NCBI RefSeq assembly: GCF_014649395.1
Contig: NZ_BMSY01000004.1
Span: 124,001-188,000 of the forward strand
Source: Streptomyces aureoverticillatus
Lineage (GTDB): Bacteria; Actinomycetota; Actinomycetes; Streptomycetales; Streptomycetaceae
Reading direction: 5' to 3'
Length of the DNA: 64,000 nt
The notes under the pieces are model-generated. The model ran no database searches. It was not told the origin of the DNA and saw only the letters and a list, made by a program, of their open reading frames with translations. A program made the position numbers and the translations under genes. Of this stretch, positions 1 to 10,184 are shown piece by piece. How positions within the stretch are numbered: position 1 is the stretch's first letter; every line of letters starts with the position of its first letter.

Positions 1-123
1 TCTTACCGTCGGTGCGCCCGCGCCCGGATGCCCGGGGCCGGACTTGGTGGAGCGTCCAGCCCCGGACACTACTGCGGCACTGCCACCCCGCACGAGGGAA
101 CGATTGGGCAGGCCCCGGCTAAC

Positions 124-1377
124 TCAGGGGATGATCACCACGTCGAAGGGGTCCCCGTCCAGGACCCGTTGGTCCCTGTAGAACGCACCGGTGGTACCGC
201 CCTGTGAGCTGTTCTGTGCCGCGCGCACCGCGCAGGCGCTGGCGCCCTTCGCCCCAGTGCCCGAGGGGATGTCGCTGTAGGAGCAGCCGTCAAAGGTGCG
301 GCGCTTGCCGCCCGCGCTCAGGCCGTTGCTGGAGCTGGCGAGCGGGTATTCGTCGCAGTTCTTGCCCCCCGCCGCGGGGCGGTCACCACACGCCAGCCGC
401 CTGTTCTTCTTCCTGATCGACTCATCCGTCGTGCGCTTGAGCCGCTTGGGCAGGCCGGATGCCTGGGCCAGGGTGATGTGCCGTGCCACGTCGGGGATTC
501 TGGCCTTGCTGTACCGAAGGTCGGAGGCGTACCACGGCACCACGCACCCGACGATCGGGCGGCCGCCGGTGGCGTTGTCGCAGCGGAACTCCTTGAACTT
601 GCCGGGAATCACCACCGGCTTGTACGGCGCGTTCGTGATCTTCATGGACCAGCCCGTACCGCATTTGCCCATCGCTCCCGGAGCGGTGGCGGTGGTGTCG
701 AAGAATGCCTCGCCCACCATCCATTTGTGCAGCGCCAGCTTCTGGCCGGGAAATTTCGCGCTCTCGGTCTTGCACGAGGCGCTGGGCGCTCCCTTGCCGC
801 CGATCTTCGCCTTGAGGGTGTCGCCCCAGCCCCTGGTGGCGTACACCTCGATCTGGTGCGCGACCCGGCCGATCCCGCTGTCGCCGTAGCTGTAGTTGAG
901 GAAGATCATTTTGGTTTCGCCGGTCTTCACCCAGCGGCCGTTGATCCTCTTCCGCGTCCAGTAGGACCAGCCTTCGACCTTGCATACCTTGGAGCGCGTC
1001 CCCAGCACCTTCCGGTCTTCGGTCGGGCACCAGGACGGCGGGTCAACAGCAGCCCGACGCATTCGGACGATGTCCTGCGGTAGTTCCTGAGGGTCAACCG
1101 GATTCGGCTCCAGGCACGCGGCCCGGCCCTCCGCGTCGGGTTCGCTGCACGTCTCCGCAGTCGGCGGCTGCTCCTGAGCCTTCCCCGGTGCGGCCTGCGC
1201 TTCGTCCGCACCCGGCGCGCCTTCGGGAACCACGCCGTGTCGATCCCGCTCCTGCTCACCGGCGCGAGGCTTGCTCGCGGACGATCCACCGGGATCATCC
1301 GCCGCGGCCGTGACCGCTCCGCCCCCGGCTAAGACTGTCAGCGCGGCGACGGTCGTACATAACCGTCTGAGTCTCAT
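124..1377 (-). CDS. secreted protein with C-terminal NucA/NucB-type nuclease domain
   Basis: About 417 residues. The start is the ATG at 1377 because it is preceded by a strong GGGGAGGG ribosome site and opens a signal peptide (MRLRR, hydrophobic stretch, AAADDP); the longer open frame to 1536 has no such support. A long Pro/Glu-rich linker follows the signal. The last ~95 residues carry CDEYPLASS, a Gly-rich segment, an FY..Q pair and GDPFDV at the C-terminus, the pattern of the NucA/NucB (sporulation-type) deoxyribonuclease family. The inferred role is an exported DNase; the central ~200 residues are not recognised. It is a single gene with no close partner. Confidence 0.75.
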   Translation of the reverse strand: MRLRRLCTTVAALTVLAGGGAVTAAADDPGGSSASKPRAGEQERDRHGVVPEGAPGADEAQAAPGKAQEQPPTAETCSEPDAEGRAACLEPNPVDPQELPQDIVRMRRAAVDPPSWCPTEDRKVLGTRSKVCKVEGWSYWTRKRINGRWVKTGETKMIFLNYSYGDSGIGRVAHQIEVYATRGWGDTLKAKIGGKGAPSASCKTESAKFPGQKLALHKWMVGEAFFDTTATAPGAMGKCGTGWSMKITNAPYKPVVIPGKFKEFRCDNATGGRPIVGCVVPWYASDLRYSKARIPDVARHITLAQASGLPKRLKRTTDESIRKKNRRLACGDRPAAGGKNCDEYPLASSSNGLSAGGKRRTFDGCSYSDIPSGTGAKGASACAVRAAQNSSQGGTTGAFYRDQRVLDGDPFDVVIIP

Positions 1378-2059
1378 TTTCCCTCCCCATAGAAGTGATT
1401 CAGCGCGGCGCGCACAGGACGACGCGCACACGTCACACCGCCGGACCTCCGACAGCAGCACGGAACCGGCGTCACAAGGCGACCAGCATGCGAACTGGGC
1501 TTCAACGACGTTGAGAAACGCTGGCCTGATTCGCACTAGCGATGCTTAGGCACGGACGGGAAGAGGGGAGATGCCGGACGTTGATCGTTCGGCCGAATGC
1601 CCAGATAAATCGTCACGGCAAGGGAGCATGGAAGCGCGCAAGTGGCCGGACAATCGCCGCGATTCCCGCAGGGATCGGTCGCGTTCTCAAACATGGCTGA
1701 TTCGCCGGCACGCACCGACGGCAGCGCATCGCTTCAAGGCGCGAGCAGGCTGCCGCCGGTCATCGAGGACGCGGCCCGGTTCGGCGTATGGCGATGTACA
1801 AGGCCATCGTCGACGCAGCCTACGGCGACGTCATCACTACCGCGCACGATCCTGCATGCTGCCGCTGACCTGCGAATTCACGAAACGACAGCCAGAGCCG
1901 CTTCCACGCGTACACCGCCAGCAAGCGGCCAGCCCTGAGCACGACCCGTTACAGGCCGCGCCCAGGGGTTAGATGGAGTTCTCAACGGTCGCAACGATGG
2001 GGGACCTCAGTGCTCAGGCGCAGACTTGGTGGTGCATAGTCCAACTCGCCACTGGGAAG
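1378..2059. other. no convincing gene (about 680 bases)
   Basis: Open frames here have arginine-rich, low-complexity translations and no ribosome site. The stretch must hold the promoter of the minus-strand nuclease gene and the 3' end of the minus-strand STAND gene. I see no repeat or hairpin that stands out. Confidence 0.5.
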
Positions 2060-5000
2060 TCAGCAGAGCTTGCGGTAGGGGACCTCTGGCAGATACGTCC
2101 GCCATTCCGCACGGGACGGCCCGCCGGCGGCGCGTGCGCATACAGAGGCGCTGACCCGTCGGGGATCTACTGCGTACGCGCGCAGGGCGATGCGTTTTCC
2201 CGCGGCGTAGAACGTGCGGCCATCTGCGGCGAAGGACAGCGCGACAATGTGATCTCCCGGAGTGCGAAATGGCAGCCCAAGGGGTTGGCGTGTGGGAATG
2301 TCCCACAACTGGAGCGTGCCGCTTTTGCCTCCGACCGCCAGGGTTTTTCCGTCGGGTGAGTAAGCAAGCGCGCCTACCGTCTCGGTGATTCCGGGTCGCC
2401 CTCCTCGGTAGGTGCCTGCGAGGGAACCGAGCCGATGCTTGCCCGAGCCGTCCCAGAGCACGACTCGCCCTCGGTTTTCTCCGGCTGCGAGCTGGCCGCC
2501 GTCGGGTCTGAACGCATAGGCCAAGGGCGTGTCCATGCCCAGTTTGCGGGTGGTGGCCCGCGCGGGGGGAAGCGTGAAGACCCGGCCCGCGGTGGCCAGC
2601 GTGTGGCCGCGGGGGTGTAAAGCGATCTGGCCAGGGGAGATGGCGTCTAGCCTTTCACTCTCCAGGGAGTTGGAATAGTGCGGAGGCGAGGCCGTCTGCT
2701 TCTTCGTTCCTCGCGATGTGTTCCAGAGATCGACGCCGTTCAGATGCACCTGGGGAGCCAGCAGTGACTGTCCGTCGGGGCTGAAGACGATGCCCTCCAT
2801 TCCTCCGCCCTCACCGCGCGCGGGCGCCGTGAGGGAACGGATACGGGTCCGTCGCGTGATGTCCCAGAGTGTCACTTTTTCAGGCTCGCGAGGGCTGCCG
2901 GATTCGTCGTCCAGTACTGTCTTGCCGTATGCAAGGGTGCCGCCATCGGGGCTGAGGGCGAATGTTGCGTAGCACACGTCCTCGCCCTCCATGGTATTGG
3001 CTGCCTCATCACAGCGAAGGCTCGGAGTTCGAGCTATGCGTTTGCCATCCGAGGCGCGCCGGATCTCGAACCACAACAAGTCGCCGCTGCGCCGCTTAAG
3101 TGCCAGCCTCCGTCCGTCTGGGGTGAACACCCCTTGCGTTGCCGGCTCTTTGCGCCAGCCTTCCGCCATTGCGGGACCGTAGGACAGTGCCCGCACCGTG
3201 GGTTCGTATGAATAGGCGGCATCGATGTACCGAATGACTCCCGACTTCACATCGAATCTCAGATGTCTGACAGTTTCATAGGTGAGCGGGTGACGTAGGA
3301 CCGGTTTCGTGGGGTCCTTGATTCGCCAGAGTAAAATTTCTCGCCCGTCAGTCGCCGCTACGAACTTTCCGTCAGGACTGAACTCGAATTCCTGGATCCC
3401 TCGGTGCTGAACACTGCTGGTCACACGTCCGGAAGCCAGATCCCAGATCTGCAGGCCGTCTGGGGAGCGGCCGGCCAGACCCTGACTGTCTGGAGTGAAT
3501 CGCAGGGATTGCTTACGGCAGGCTTGTCGCACGCGTGCATCTTTCCGCAGCACTGGCAGCTTGCGGTGCTTGACCGTGTCCCACAGTTCAAATCCGGCAC
3601 CGGCTGCCGTGCATATCGCTAAGAACCGGTCGTCCGGACTGACGGCCGAACTCATCACATGGCCGGCAGTATCCTCTGCAAAGACCAGCCGGTGCCGCTT
3701 GAGGTCCCACATGCGCACGCCGCCCTCATAGCCTTCGCCTACGGCAGTGCGGCCGCTCGCCCCGAAGTAGGCCTCCTGGTCGCGGTCGAGAGTAAGACGG
3801 AGTGACTTCCCGGTTCGCAGATCTCGCAGGTGTGCTTCCCGGCCCGATCCTACGATCGCCACTCGGCCGTCGGGGCTGACGTCCTGCACCCATCCCGACC
3901 TGAACCGTCGGGGTGTGCCGGCGCGGCGGGTGGGGACGTCCCACGCTTGCACACTGTTCAAGCCCTCTCTGACAACTGTGCGGCCGTCCACACTGAGGAA
4001 CGCGCGAGCCATATCACCGCGGGTGATGCGGTAGGCGTCCTGTTCTCGCTGGGACATGGCCCCCAGGAGTGCCGAGCGGCTTTCCGGTGTCTTGCTCAGC
4101 GACCAGGCCGCCAGACTCAGCCGCATGGCCAGGGCCGGGTCGGACAGGCGAAGGCTCTGGGCAAGGGCGGCCACTCGGCGAGCAGTTGCTTCGGCTTGCC
4201 GTTGTTCGCTGGTCCGGTTCTGCTGCCAGGCGGCCATGCCTGCTACCAGCGCGGCTACCACAGCAAATCCCACGATGCCGATGGCAGCCCGACGGGTGCG
4301 GCGTGAACGGACGCGCGAAGCGGTGCAGGCCCGGAGGAAGTGCCGCTCAAGTGTGGCCAGTTCGGCGTAGTGCTCAGGCGCGTGGAAGGCGTTTTCGATC
4401 TCGGTGAGTTCGGCGCCGCGCAGCAGCGCACCGCTGTCGCGACGGTGATTTTGCCAGTTGCGGGCCGCATCAGTCAGGCGCCGGTGCCGACAGAGCCTCT
4501 CGCGGTTGTCATCGACCCATTTCTGCAGCCTGGGCCATGCGGAAATGAGCGCTTCGTGGGCCAGCACGACTGTGCCGTCATCCAAGGCCACCAGCCGGGC
4601 GTCGGCCAGGCGGTCGAGAGCTGCCTGTCGGTCTGCGGCATCAGCGAGGTCCAGCTCCGCTCTGCTGACAGGGCGGCAGGTGTCCGGCGCGCCTTCACCG
4701 GGTGCGATCAAGCGCAACAGGATGCCGCGCGCCGCTTCGGCCTGGGCCGGCGACAACTGGACGAAGCAGGATTCAGCGGTCTGGGTGATGGCACCGTGCA
4801 GTCCCCCAGCAGCTTCGTAGCCTTCCACTGTCAGGGCCCGGCCACGGCGACGTCTCCAGATTTCCAGAAGCGTGTGCGACAGCAGCGGCAGTGCGCCGGG
4901 CTCCCCCTTCATCTCGTCGATGAGCCGGGTGGTCAGGGCCCGTTCCACGATCAGTCCGTCGGTGGTGGCAGGTTTGACGATGACCTCGCGCAGTTCCTCC

Positions 5001-5842
5001 GGTGCCATGGGGCCCACAGGCAGACTCGCCTCCCCCAGGACCTCGGCCAGACCCTCGTACTCAAGACAGCGGGCGTAGAAGTCCGCCCGCACCCCCACCA
5101 CCACGCGCAGTCGGCTTCCAGGGCGGCGGGCTGACAGCACGAGGTCGATGAACTCCCGCCGCTGTGCGGGGTCGTGGCAGAGGGTGAACACCTCCTCGAA
5201 CTGGTCCACCACCAGCCACGTATCCGCTGGGCCCTCTGCCCCGGCCAAGTCTCCTGAGTTCTCGGCCGGGGTGAACAGCTTGCGGTGATCGCGCACCGGC
5301 TGGGGCCCGGGCGTCAGAATGCGGATCGCCGCCGGCCGCAGCTGCGGGTTGGTGGTGCTCTGTAATCGGGGGATCAGGCCCGCGCGCAACAGGGAGGACT
5401 TGCCGCTGCCCGAGGGGCCGAGCACCACCACGCACCGATGGGCACCGGCCAGCGCGGTGAGCTGGTCCGTGAGCCGGGTACGGCCGAAGAACCGCATGTG
5501 ATCGCCGGGTTCGAACCGGGCCAGACCACGATAGGGCGGATCCGCCGATTCCACATCCGTCTCTGAGGGCTGAGCGGCCTCTTCGTCCCGCACGGCCTGC
5601 CAACGCCGCTCCCACTCCGCCAACTCGCCCCTGCAGGCCTTCACGTACGCCAGCGTCAGCGCCAGGGACGGCAGCGTCTCTCCCGCCGCCGCGCGAGCCA
5701 GCGCGGCGATCGAGTATCCCGCGGTCTTGGCCATCTCCCGGTAGGGCGGGCCGCCCGCCTCCTCGCGCAGCTTGCGCAAGGCGAAAGCGAACCCCTGCAC
5801 CGGACCCGCCCCGGGATCGATCGGCTTCTCACGACGCCCCAC
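2060..5842 (-). CDS. HTH - nSTAND1 NTPase - TM - WD40 repeat protein
   Basis: 1260 residues. The N-terminal ~75 residues form an XRE-like helix-turn-helix (YREMAKTAGYS). A P-loop GPSGSGKSS is at about 141-149 and a Walker B VVDQFEE at about 211-217, followed by a winged-helix-like region typical of novel STAND (nSTAND1) ATPases. One strongly hydrophobic segment (IGIVGFAVVAALVAGMAAW) lies near 517-540. From ~590 to the end there are repeated SPDG...W-D units of a WD40 propeller. The family is thought to act as a ligand-sensing switch: the propeller senses, the NTPase oligomerises. Some STAND proteins are antiviral, but no effector nuclease or protease is visible here, so the role stays open. 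It stands alone in its transcript. Confidence 0.85.
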   Translation of the reverse strand: MGRREKPIDPGAGPVQGFAFALRKLREEAGGPPYREMAKTAGYSIAALARAAAGETLPSLALTLAYVKACRGELAEWERRWQAVRDEEAAQPSETDVESADPPYRGLARFEPGDHMRFFGRTRLTDQLTALAGAHRCVVVLGPSGSGKSSLLRAGLIPRLQSTTNPQLRPAAIRILTPGPQPVRDHRKLFTPAENSGDLAGAEGPADTWLVVDQFEEVFTLCHDPAQRREFIDLVLSARRPGSRLRVVVGVRADFYARCLEYEGLAEVLGEASLPVGPMAPEELREVIVKPATTDGLIVERALTTRLIDEMKGEPGALPLLSHTLLEIWRRRRGRALTVEGYEAAGGLHGAITQTAESCFVQLSPAQAEAARGILLRLIAPGEGAPDTCRPVSRAELDLADAADRQAALDRLADARLVALDDGTVVLAHEALISAWPRLQKWVDDNRERLCRHRRLTDAARNWQNHRRDSGALLRGAELTEIENAFHAPEHYAELATLERHFLRACTASRVRSRRTRRAAIGIVGFAVVAALVAGMAAWQQNRTSEQRQAEATARRVAALAQSLRLSDPALAMRLSLAAWSLSKTPESRSALLGAMSQREQDAYRITRGDMARAFLSVDGRTVVREGLNSVQAWDVPTRRAGTPRRFRSGWVQDVSPDGRVAIVGSGREAHLRDLRTGKSLRLTLDRDQEAYFGASGRTAVGEGYEGGVRMWDLKRHRLVFAEDTAGHVMSSAVSPDDRFLAICTAAGAGFELWDTVKHRKLPVLRKDARVRQACRKQSLRFTPDSQGLAGRSPDGLQIWDLASGRVTSSVQHRGIQEFEFSPDGKFVAATDGREILLWRIKDPTKPVLRHPLTYETVRHLRFDVKSGVIRYIDAAYSYEPTVRALSYGPAMAEGWRKEPATQGVFTPDGRRLALKRRSGDLLWFEIRRASDGKRIARTPSLRCDEAANTMEGEDVCYATFALSPDGGTLAYGKTVLDDESGSPREPEKVTLWDITRRTRIRSLTAPARGEGGGMEGIVFSPDGQSLLAPQVHLNGVDLWNTSRGTKKQTASPPHYSNSLESERLDAISPGQIALHPRGHTLATAGRVFTLPPARATTRKLGMDTPLAYAFRPDGGQLAAGENRGRVVLWDGSGKHRLGSLAGTYRGGRPGITETVGALAYSPDGKTLAVGGKSGTLQLWDIPTRQPLGLPFRTPGDHIVALSFAADGRTFYAAGKRIALRAYAVDPRRVSASVCARAAGGPSRAEWRTYLPEVPYRKLC

Positions 5843-5917
5843 CCCAGCCTCAGCCTCCCTGCACCAGACTCCTCCACCAGCCCACCTAGCCCATCACAGC
5901 CACCACACCAACGAGAA

Positions 5918-5965
5918 GTGGCCCGATCGCCACCTCCAGTCGCGATCGGGCCACCGCTGTTTTTT
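5918..5965 (+). terminator. intrinsic terminator with no upstream plus-strand gene
   Basis: A perfect 13-bp stem (5918-5930 with 5942-5954), an 11-nt loop, and then a run of six T at 5960-5965 in the plus direction. The only gene immediately to its left is transcribed away from it, so this terminator is either orphaned or protects the STAND promoter region from read-through. Confidence 0.7.
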
Positions 5966-6198
5966 CTACCAGCATGAATACGGGCTGCGAGAAAACGAGC
6001 CGGCCGCTGAAATCACTGGAGTACGGCCGGAGTCGCTGCTGTCGGCGAGGGCGGGTCGAGGCCAACGCACCGCAATGCGTGGCCTACCGGACCCCCTCTC
6101 ATGCCGCGCCCCCCGGGGGAGGGCACGGCGGACCGCGGCAGCAGCTCCGGCGAGCGTGCACTCACCTGTCACATCGAGAGTGAAGGGATCGTTCACAC

Positions 6199-6672
6199 GT
6201 GAACACGCACATAGCCAAGGCGCGGATAGCCGCCGTGAGCGGCATTGTCGCCGCATCGCTTCTGGGCGGAACACCGGTGGCGTCCGCCGCCGCTCCTGAA
6301 CCCAACCCTGATGCTCCCCAGGCCCGGAACTGGCAGGGCCATTTGGGCGCCGTCCTCACGGGGTTCCAGTCCCGCCGGTGGAAGGACAAGGGGTACTCAC
6401 AGGTCTGGTTCAAGGGGTGCGAAGTAATTCCCAGCAGGGACATTTCCACGCATGTAGATCTCCGGTGGCACCGTAGCTTCCGGCCGGACAAGAGCTGGGG
6501 AACCAAGAAGTTCACCCGCTGCTTCGACGGGCCCAGGCGCAAGAGCAACGGTCAGTGGCACGGGCTGGCAAGCGGCAAGCATTTCTTCCAGATCAAGAAG
6601 ATCAACGGCCGCGAATACGGCAACCACCTCAACGTCAAGAAGGTGTACGTCGACACGTCGAAGAAGGACTGA
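6199..6672 (+). CDS. small secreted protein of unknown function
   Basis: 157 residues with a GTG start, GAAGGGA ten bases upstream. The N-terminus is a clear Sec signal peptide ending in an AxA motif (PVASAAA). The mature part is basic and Trp-rich and contains two Cys (FKGCEV and FTRCFDG) that could form one disulfide. I do not recognise the family. A strong terminator follows 20 bases after the stop, so it is a monocistronic unit. Confidence 0.7.
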   Translation: MNTHIAKARIAAVSGIVAASLLGGTPVASAAAPEPNPDAPQARNWQGHLGAVLTGFQSRRWKDKGYSQVWFKGCEVIPSRDISTHVDLRWHRSFRPDKSWGTKKFTRCFDGPRRKSNGQWHGLASGKHFFQIKKINGREYGNHLNVKKVYVDTSKKD

Positions 6673-6692
6673 CCCGGAAGGCCGGCCCGATT

Positions 6693-6725
6693 GAGGGGTG
6701 CCTCCGCACCACAGAGGCACCCCTC
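6693..6725 (+). terminator. strong hairpin terminator
   Basis: Perfect 12-bp inverted repeat (6693-6704 with 6714-6725) and a 9-nt loop, placed just after the secreted-protein gene. It has no long T-run, as is common in Streptomyces. Confidence 0.75.
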
Positions 6726-6754
6726 GCTTCTCGCCTCAACGGCCCTGGAGCCTC

Positions 6755-8080
6755 ATGAATTTCGCCACCGTATTTCGCGCCTGTAGTGCCCTGCGGGCTT
6801 CCCCGTTGGCGCTCGGGCTGGTGTTGTTCTATTTCTCCTTCAGCTTCTCAAGAGACTACGAGTTCACCAGGGGAGACATCGCATACGCCCCGGAGATCGT
6901 CTCTTTCGTGCTGGATCCCACGTACGCCCTCGCCTACGCCACCGCCTGCAGCTTGGCGACGTGGGAGAGCGGCCGCATCAAGCGCGACGGGGTGTGGGCG
7001 AGCGCACCGGTCAGGAGCCGCTACGGCATCGCCGCCCACGCACTGCTCCCGGTCCTGCTGCTCGCTTGGGCGATGTTCGTGCTGCCGGTTGTCCTGGGGC
7101 TGATCGGTGAGGGCGTCGCGTTCACACGGGATTGCGTCCCGCTGCTGGCCATGGCGCTGTTCGTGGCCGCCGCGCACTGTGTCATCGGCTTCGCCATCGG
7201 CCTGGTCGTGCCCCGGCTGATCGCGGCACCGCTACTCGCCGCGGGCGTCTTCTACAGCGTGGCCTCCTCGGCGTCCTCCGGCGAGTGGATGTGGCCTCGC
7301 CATGTGTCCGGGGCGTTCTCCTCGATCCTGTCGTTCGGAGAACGGACCACGTGGACCGCACTCGCTCCTCACTTTCTCTTCACCGGAAGCATCGCGCTGG
7401 GCATCGCAGTGCTGGGAGTGCCCCTCCGGAACCGGCGCGTCCGGCCCGTCATACCCGTGATCGCCTGCGCTGTCGCCCTCACCGGCACGCTGACCGCGCA
7501 CAACATCGCCGAAGACTGGGGCCACACCGCGCCGCTGTCGGTCGGCCATGCGGACATGAAGTGCGCGGGAGCGGCTCCCCGGGTCTGCGTCCCCGCGGCC
7601 GGCGGCGCGGACCCAGACCACGCCCGTGCGGACGCGGAAGCCGTATTCAGCGAACTCGCCGCAGCGGGCGTACGGATGACGCCGCCCCACACCATCTCCG
7701 ACAGCGTCATCAACGGTGCACGGTCCCGCCCCTCCACCAGCGACACCTGGTGGATTCCCCTCACCACCAGCCAGCGGGAGGCGACCACGCGCTACCAGAT
7801 GCTGACACAAGCCGTCCGCTTCCCCTGCACACGCACCACCGACGAGGTCGCCAGCCGCAGCGCCATGCTGTGGGCCGCTCAGCACACCGGCGAGGAGAAG
7901 CGGTATCTCAAGGGGCAACGCGAGGAGCTGGCTCAGTTCGACAACGGCGACGAGGTGTTCGCGCTCATCAAGGAGCGGGTCGCCACGGTGCGCCGCTCGT
8001 CCACCGCCGCGCAGGCATCCTGGTACCAGAGCGAGCTCAGGCGCGCATGCGGCGACGCGCGCCGAGCAGGTGACACGTGA
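6755..8080 (+). CDS. ABC transporter-associated membrane protein
   Basis: 441 residues. The ATG at 6755 is chosen because CTGGAG lies five bases upstream; the longer frame would begin inside the terminator. About six hydrophobic segments fill the first ~250 residues (for example LALGLVLFYFSFSFS, VLLLAWAMFVLPVVLGL). The last ~190 residues are soluble with Cys residues (MKCAGAAPRVCVP) and probably fold outside the membrane. Its stop overlaps the next gene by four bases and an ABC ATPase follows, so it is most likely a permease-like subunit of that transporter. The substrate cannot be told. Confidence 0.7.
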   Translation: MNFATVFRACSALRASPLALGLVLFYFSFSFSRDYEFTRGDIAYAPEIVSFVLDPTYALAYATACSLATWESGRIKRDGVWASAPVRSRYGIAAHALLPVLLLAWAMFVLPVVLGLIGEGVAFTRDCVPLLAMALFVAAAHCVIGFAIGLVVPRLIAAPLLAAGVFYSVASSASSGEWMWPRHVSGAFSSILSFGERTTWTALAPHFLFTGSIALGIAVLGVPLRNRRVRPVIPVIACAVALTGTLTAHNIAEDWGHTAPLSVGHADMKCAGAAPRVCVPAAGGADPDHARADAEAVFSELAAAGVRMTPPHTISDSVINGARSRPSTSDTWWIPLTTSQREATTRYQMLTQAVRFPCTRTTDEVASRSAMLWAAQHTGEEKRYLKGQREELAQFDNGDEVFALIKERVATVRRSSTAAQASWYQSELRRACGDARRAGDT

Positions 8081-8670
8081 TGTGGTGGTGGGTCAAGGCA
8101 CGCCGGGCACACACCCTGCTGCCCGCGGCGCTGACGTTCCTCACCGCGCTCGTCCTGCTGGTGCACGACACGGTCACGCAACTGCCGTCGTTCCTCACCG
8201 GCGGCGACAACCCGGTGATGGCCATGCTGCTGGTGCCGGTCCCGCTGTGCGCCGCGCTGCTGATGTCGCTGGAGTCACGGCTGCACTCCGCAGAGGCCTC
8301 GTCCGCGCGCCGGGTCCGGCCCCGGGACGCGGGACTCACGCTGGCCGCCGTCGGCGCCGCGACGGCGGTCGGGCTCGGCGCCGGCGCGGTGCTGGACTCC
8401 GATACCGCCGTGGCCCTGGGCCGCAACACCGCCTTCCTCACCGGGCTGATGCTCTGCGTACGGGCCGTGGCCGGGACGCCCGCCGTCATGACACCGCTCG
8501 CCTGGTTTGCCGCCATCGTCTTCTTCGGCTTCGACCGCACCGGCCACCCCACCTTCTGGACAGTGCTCCCCCGCGCCAACGACGACCCCGTCGCCACCAC
8601 AGCAGCCGCCCTCACGCTCGCCGCCGGCCTCGCCGTCCAGCTCAGCACCCGCCCCCGCACCGACTCCTGA
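8077..8670 (+). CDS. second membrane subunit of the ABC transporter operon
   Basis: About 197 residues with six predicted hydrophobic helices (TFLTALVLLVH, LLVPVPLCAALLM, LAAVGAATAVGLGAGAVL and others). The start GTG overlaps the previous stop as GTGA; an ATG three bases on is an alternative. It sits between a membrane protein and an ATP-binding protein and is therefore inferred to be a permease partner. No sequence motif fixes its substrate. Confidence 0.7.
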   Translation: MMWWWVKARRAHTLLPAALTFLTALVLLVHDTVTQLPSFLTGGDNPVMAMLLVPVPLCAALLMSLESRLHSAEASSARRVRPRDAGLTLAAVGAATAVGLGAGAVLDSDTAVALGRNTAFLTGLMLCVRAVAGTPAVMTPLAWFAAIVFFGFDRTGHPTFWTVLPRANDDPVATTAAALTLAAGLAVQLSTRPRTDS

Positions 8671-8690
8671 CCGATACGGAAGAGAACGCC

Positions 8691-9434
8691 ATGACGCTTG
8701 AACTCCGTTCGTGCACCTACACCTACCGGCCGTGGGCCCCGCCCGTCCTGCGCGACCTCGACTACGTACTGCCGCAGGGCCTGACGGTCCTGCTCGGCCC
8801 CAACGGGGCGGGCAAGTCCACCCTGCTGCGCCTCGCCGCGTCCGTGACCCGCCCCCGCAAGGGCACCGTCACCCTTGACGGCACTCCCTCGCACCAGCGT
8901 GCCTACCGTGCCGCCGTCGCGTGGATGCCGCAGCACATCACCCCCATGACCGGACTGACCGCCCGCGAACAGGTCGCCTACACCGGCTGGCTCAAAGGCA
9001 TGACCAAGCGCGACGCCTGGGACGCCGCGGCCCGCGCTCTCGCCCGCGTCGGCCTGACGGCACAGGCCGAGACGAAGACAAAGCAGCTCTCCGGCGGCCA
9101 GCTGCGCCGCGTCGGCGTCGCCTCTGCTCTCGTCCACGACGCCCGTGTCCTGCTGCTGGACGAGCCCACCGCCGGCATGGACCCCCATCAACACCGCGTC
9201 TTCCGCGACACGCTCAGCGCACTCACCGACGACATTCGTGTCCTGCTGTCCACCCACGACGTAGCCGACCTCGCCACGGAGTCGCACCACGTCACGGTCC
9301 TTCATTCCGGCCGGATCACGTTCACCGGCACCACTGCCGACTTCCTGGCTCACGCCCCGGCAGACGCTGCCTCAGGACGTATCGCTGAAGCCGCCTATAC
9401 AGCCCTCGGCGCGGAAGCGTGGGGGCGTCCTTAG
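8691..9434 (+). CDS. ABC transporter ATP-binding protein
   Basis: 247 residues, ATG at 8691 with GGAAGAG upstream, 20 bases after the preceding membrane gene. All nucleotide-binding motifs are present in order: Walker A GPNGAGKST (~35-43), the Q-loop region with WMPQ, signature LSGGQLRRVG, Walker B VLLLDEPTAG and the switch STHDV. It energises the transporter formed by the two upstream membrane proteins. Single-domain ATPases of this type usually serve exporters in such three-gene operons. Confidence 0.9.
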   Translation: MTLELRSCTYTYRPWAPPVLRDLDYVLPQGLTVLLGPNGAGKSTLLRLAASVTRPRKGTVTLDGTPSHQRAYRAAVAWMPQHITPMTGLTAREQVAYTGWLKGMTKRDAWDAAARALARVGLTAQAETKTKQLSGGQLRRVGVASALVHDARVLLLDEPTAGMDPHQHRVFRDTLSALTDDIRVLLSTHDVADLATESHHVTVLHSGRITFTGTTADFLAHAPADAASGRIAEAAYTALGAEAWGRP

Positions 9435-9651
9435 ACTGCGCGAGGCTCGCTTCACGGACCTGCATGTGACGGAGAGGCGAAACGGTGTGGACTGTGCCTC
9501 TTGGAGTGAGACAGAACCTGCGGGACGAGACAGGCAATACGGGCCTCCCGTGAACCCCACGAGCCCCTTTGAATCCCGGGCCACTCCCGGGTGCTGCTGC
9601 GCCACATGGATATGTCGGGAGCAAACAGACTCTGTCAATAGAACGACCCTG

Positions 9652-9843
9652 GGCAACCACGACCACGACAAGTACCGCCATCTTGTCTGGGATCTGGGCG
9701 TGAAGCCGCTGGTCGCCCGCCAGGGCACCGAGCACGGCTCTGACCTGGGCACCCAACGCTGGTTCATCGAGCTCGCGTTCGCACATCTGCGCTGGTTTCG
9801 CCTCCTGCGGATCCGCTGGAAGATGCGAGACGGCGCGAACCGC
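9652..9843 (+). pseudogene. IS5-family transposase C-terminal remnant
   Basis: In one frame this reads HDHDKYRHLVW, then VARQGTEHGSDLGTQRW and FAHLRWFRLLRIRW, the conserved end of IS5-type transposases (final Glu region and basic tail). Nothing upstream supplies the catalytic core and downstream the frame degenerates, so this is a scrap, not an active element. Confidence 0.75.
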
Positions 9844-10184
9844 CCGGCCGCTACCGGCGGCGGCTGGAGCTTCAGGCCACGTGAGCATCGGAGCGTTCGA
9901 CGAGGTGGCACGCGTTTGAAGCGGGCTCCGGATCGGACGAGGGCGAGCACGGGCACGCCTTCCCGACCCGCGGCCAACGCGGGCCTACTCGGATACCAGT
10001 CGATCGATCACCCGGGAAGGTACGCCCTCCGGAGCCGATCCACAGGATCTGAGCATTGCTCCATGCAAGATCCAACCGGCCCATACAGCCACCGATGCAC
10101 GGTCTATCTGACCTATACAAGGTCAGCTGCTGGAGGACAGCAGTCGCCGCGATCCGGCTGTGGCCATCGCCGCTTTCGCCACTG

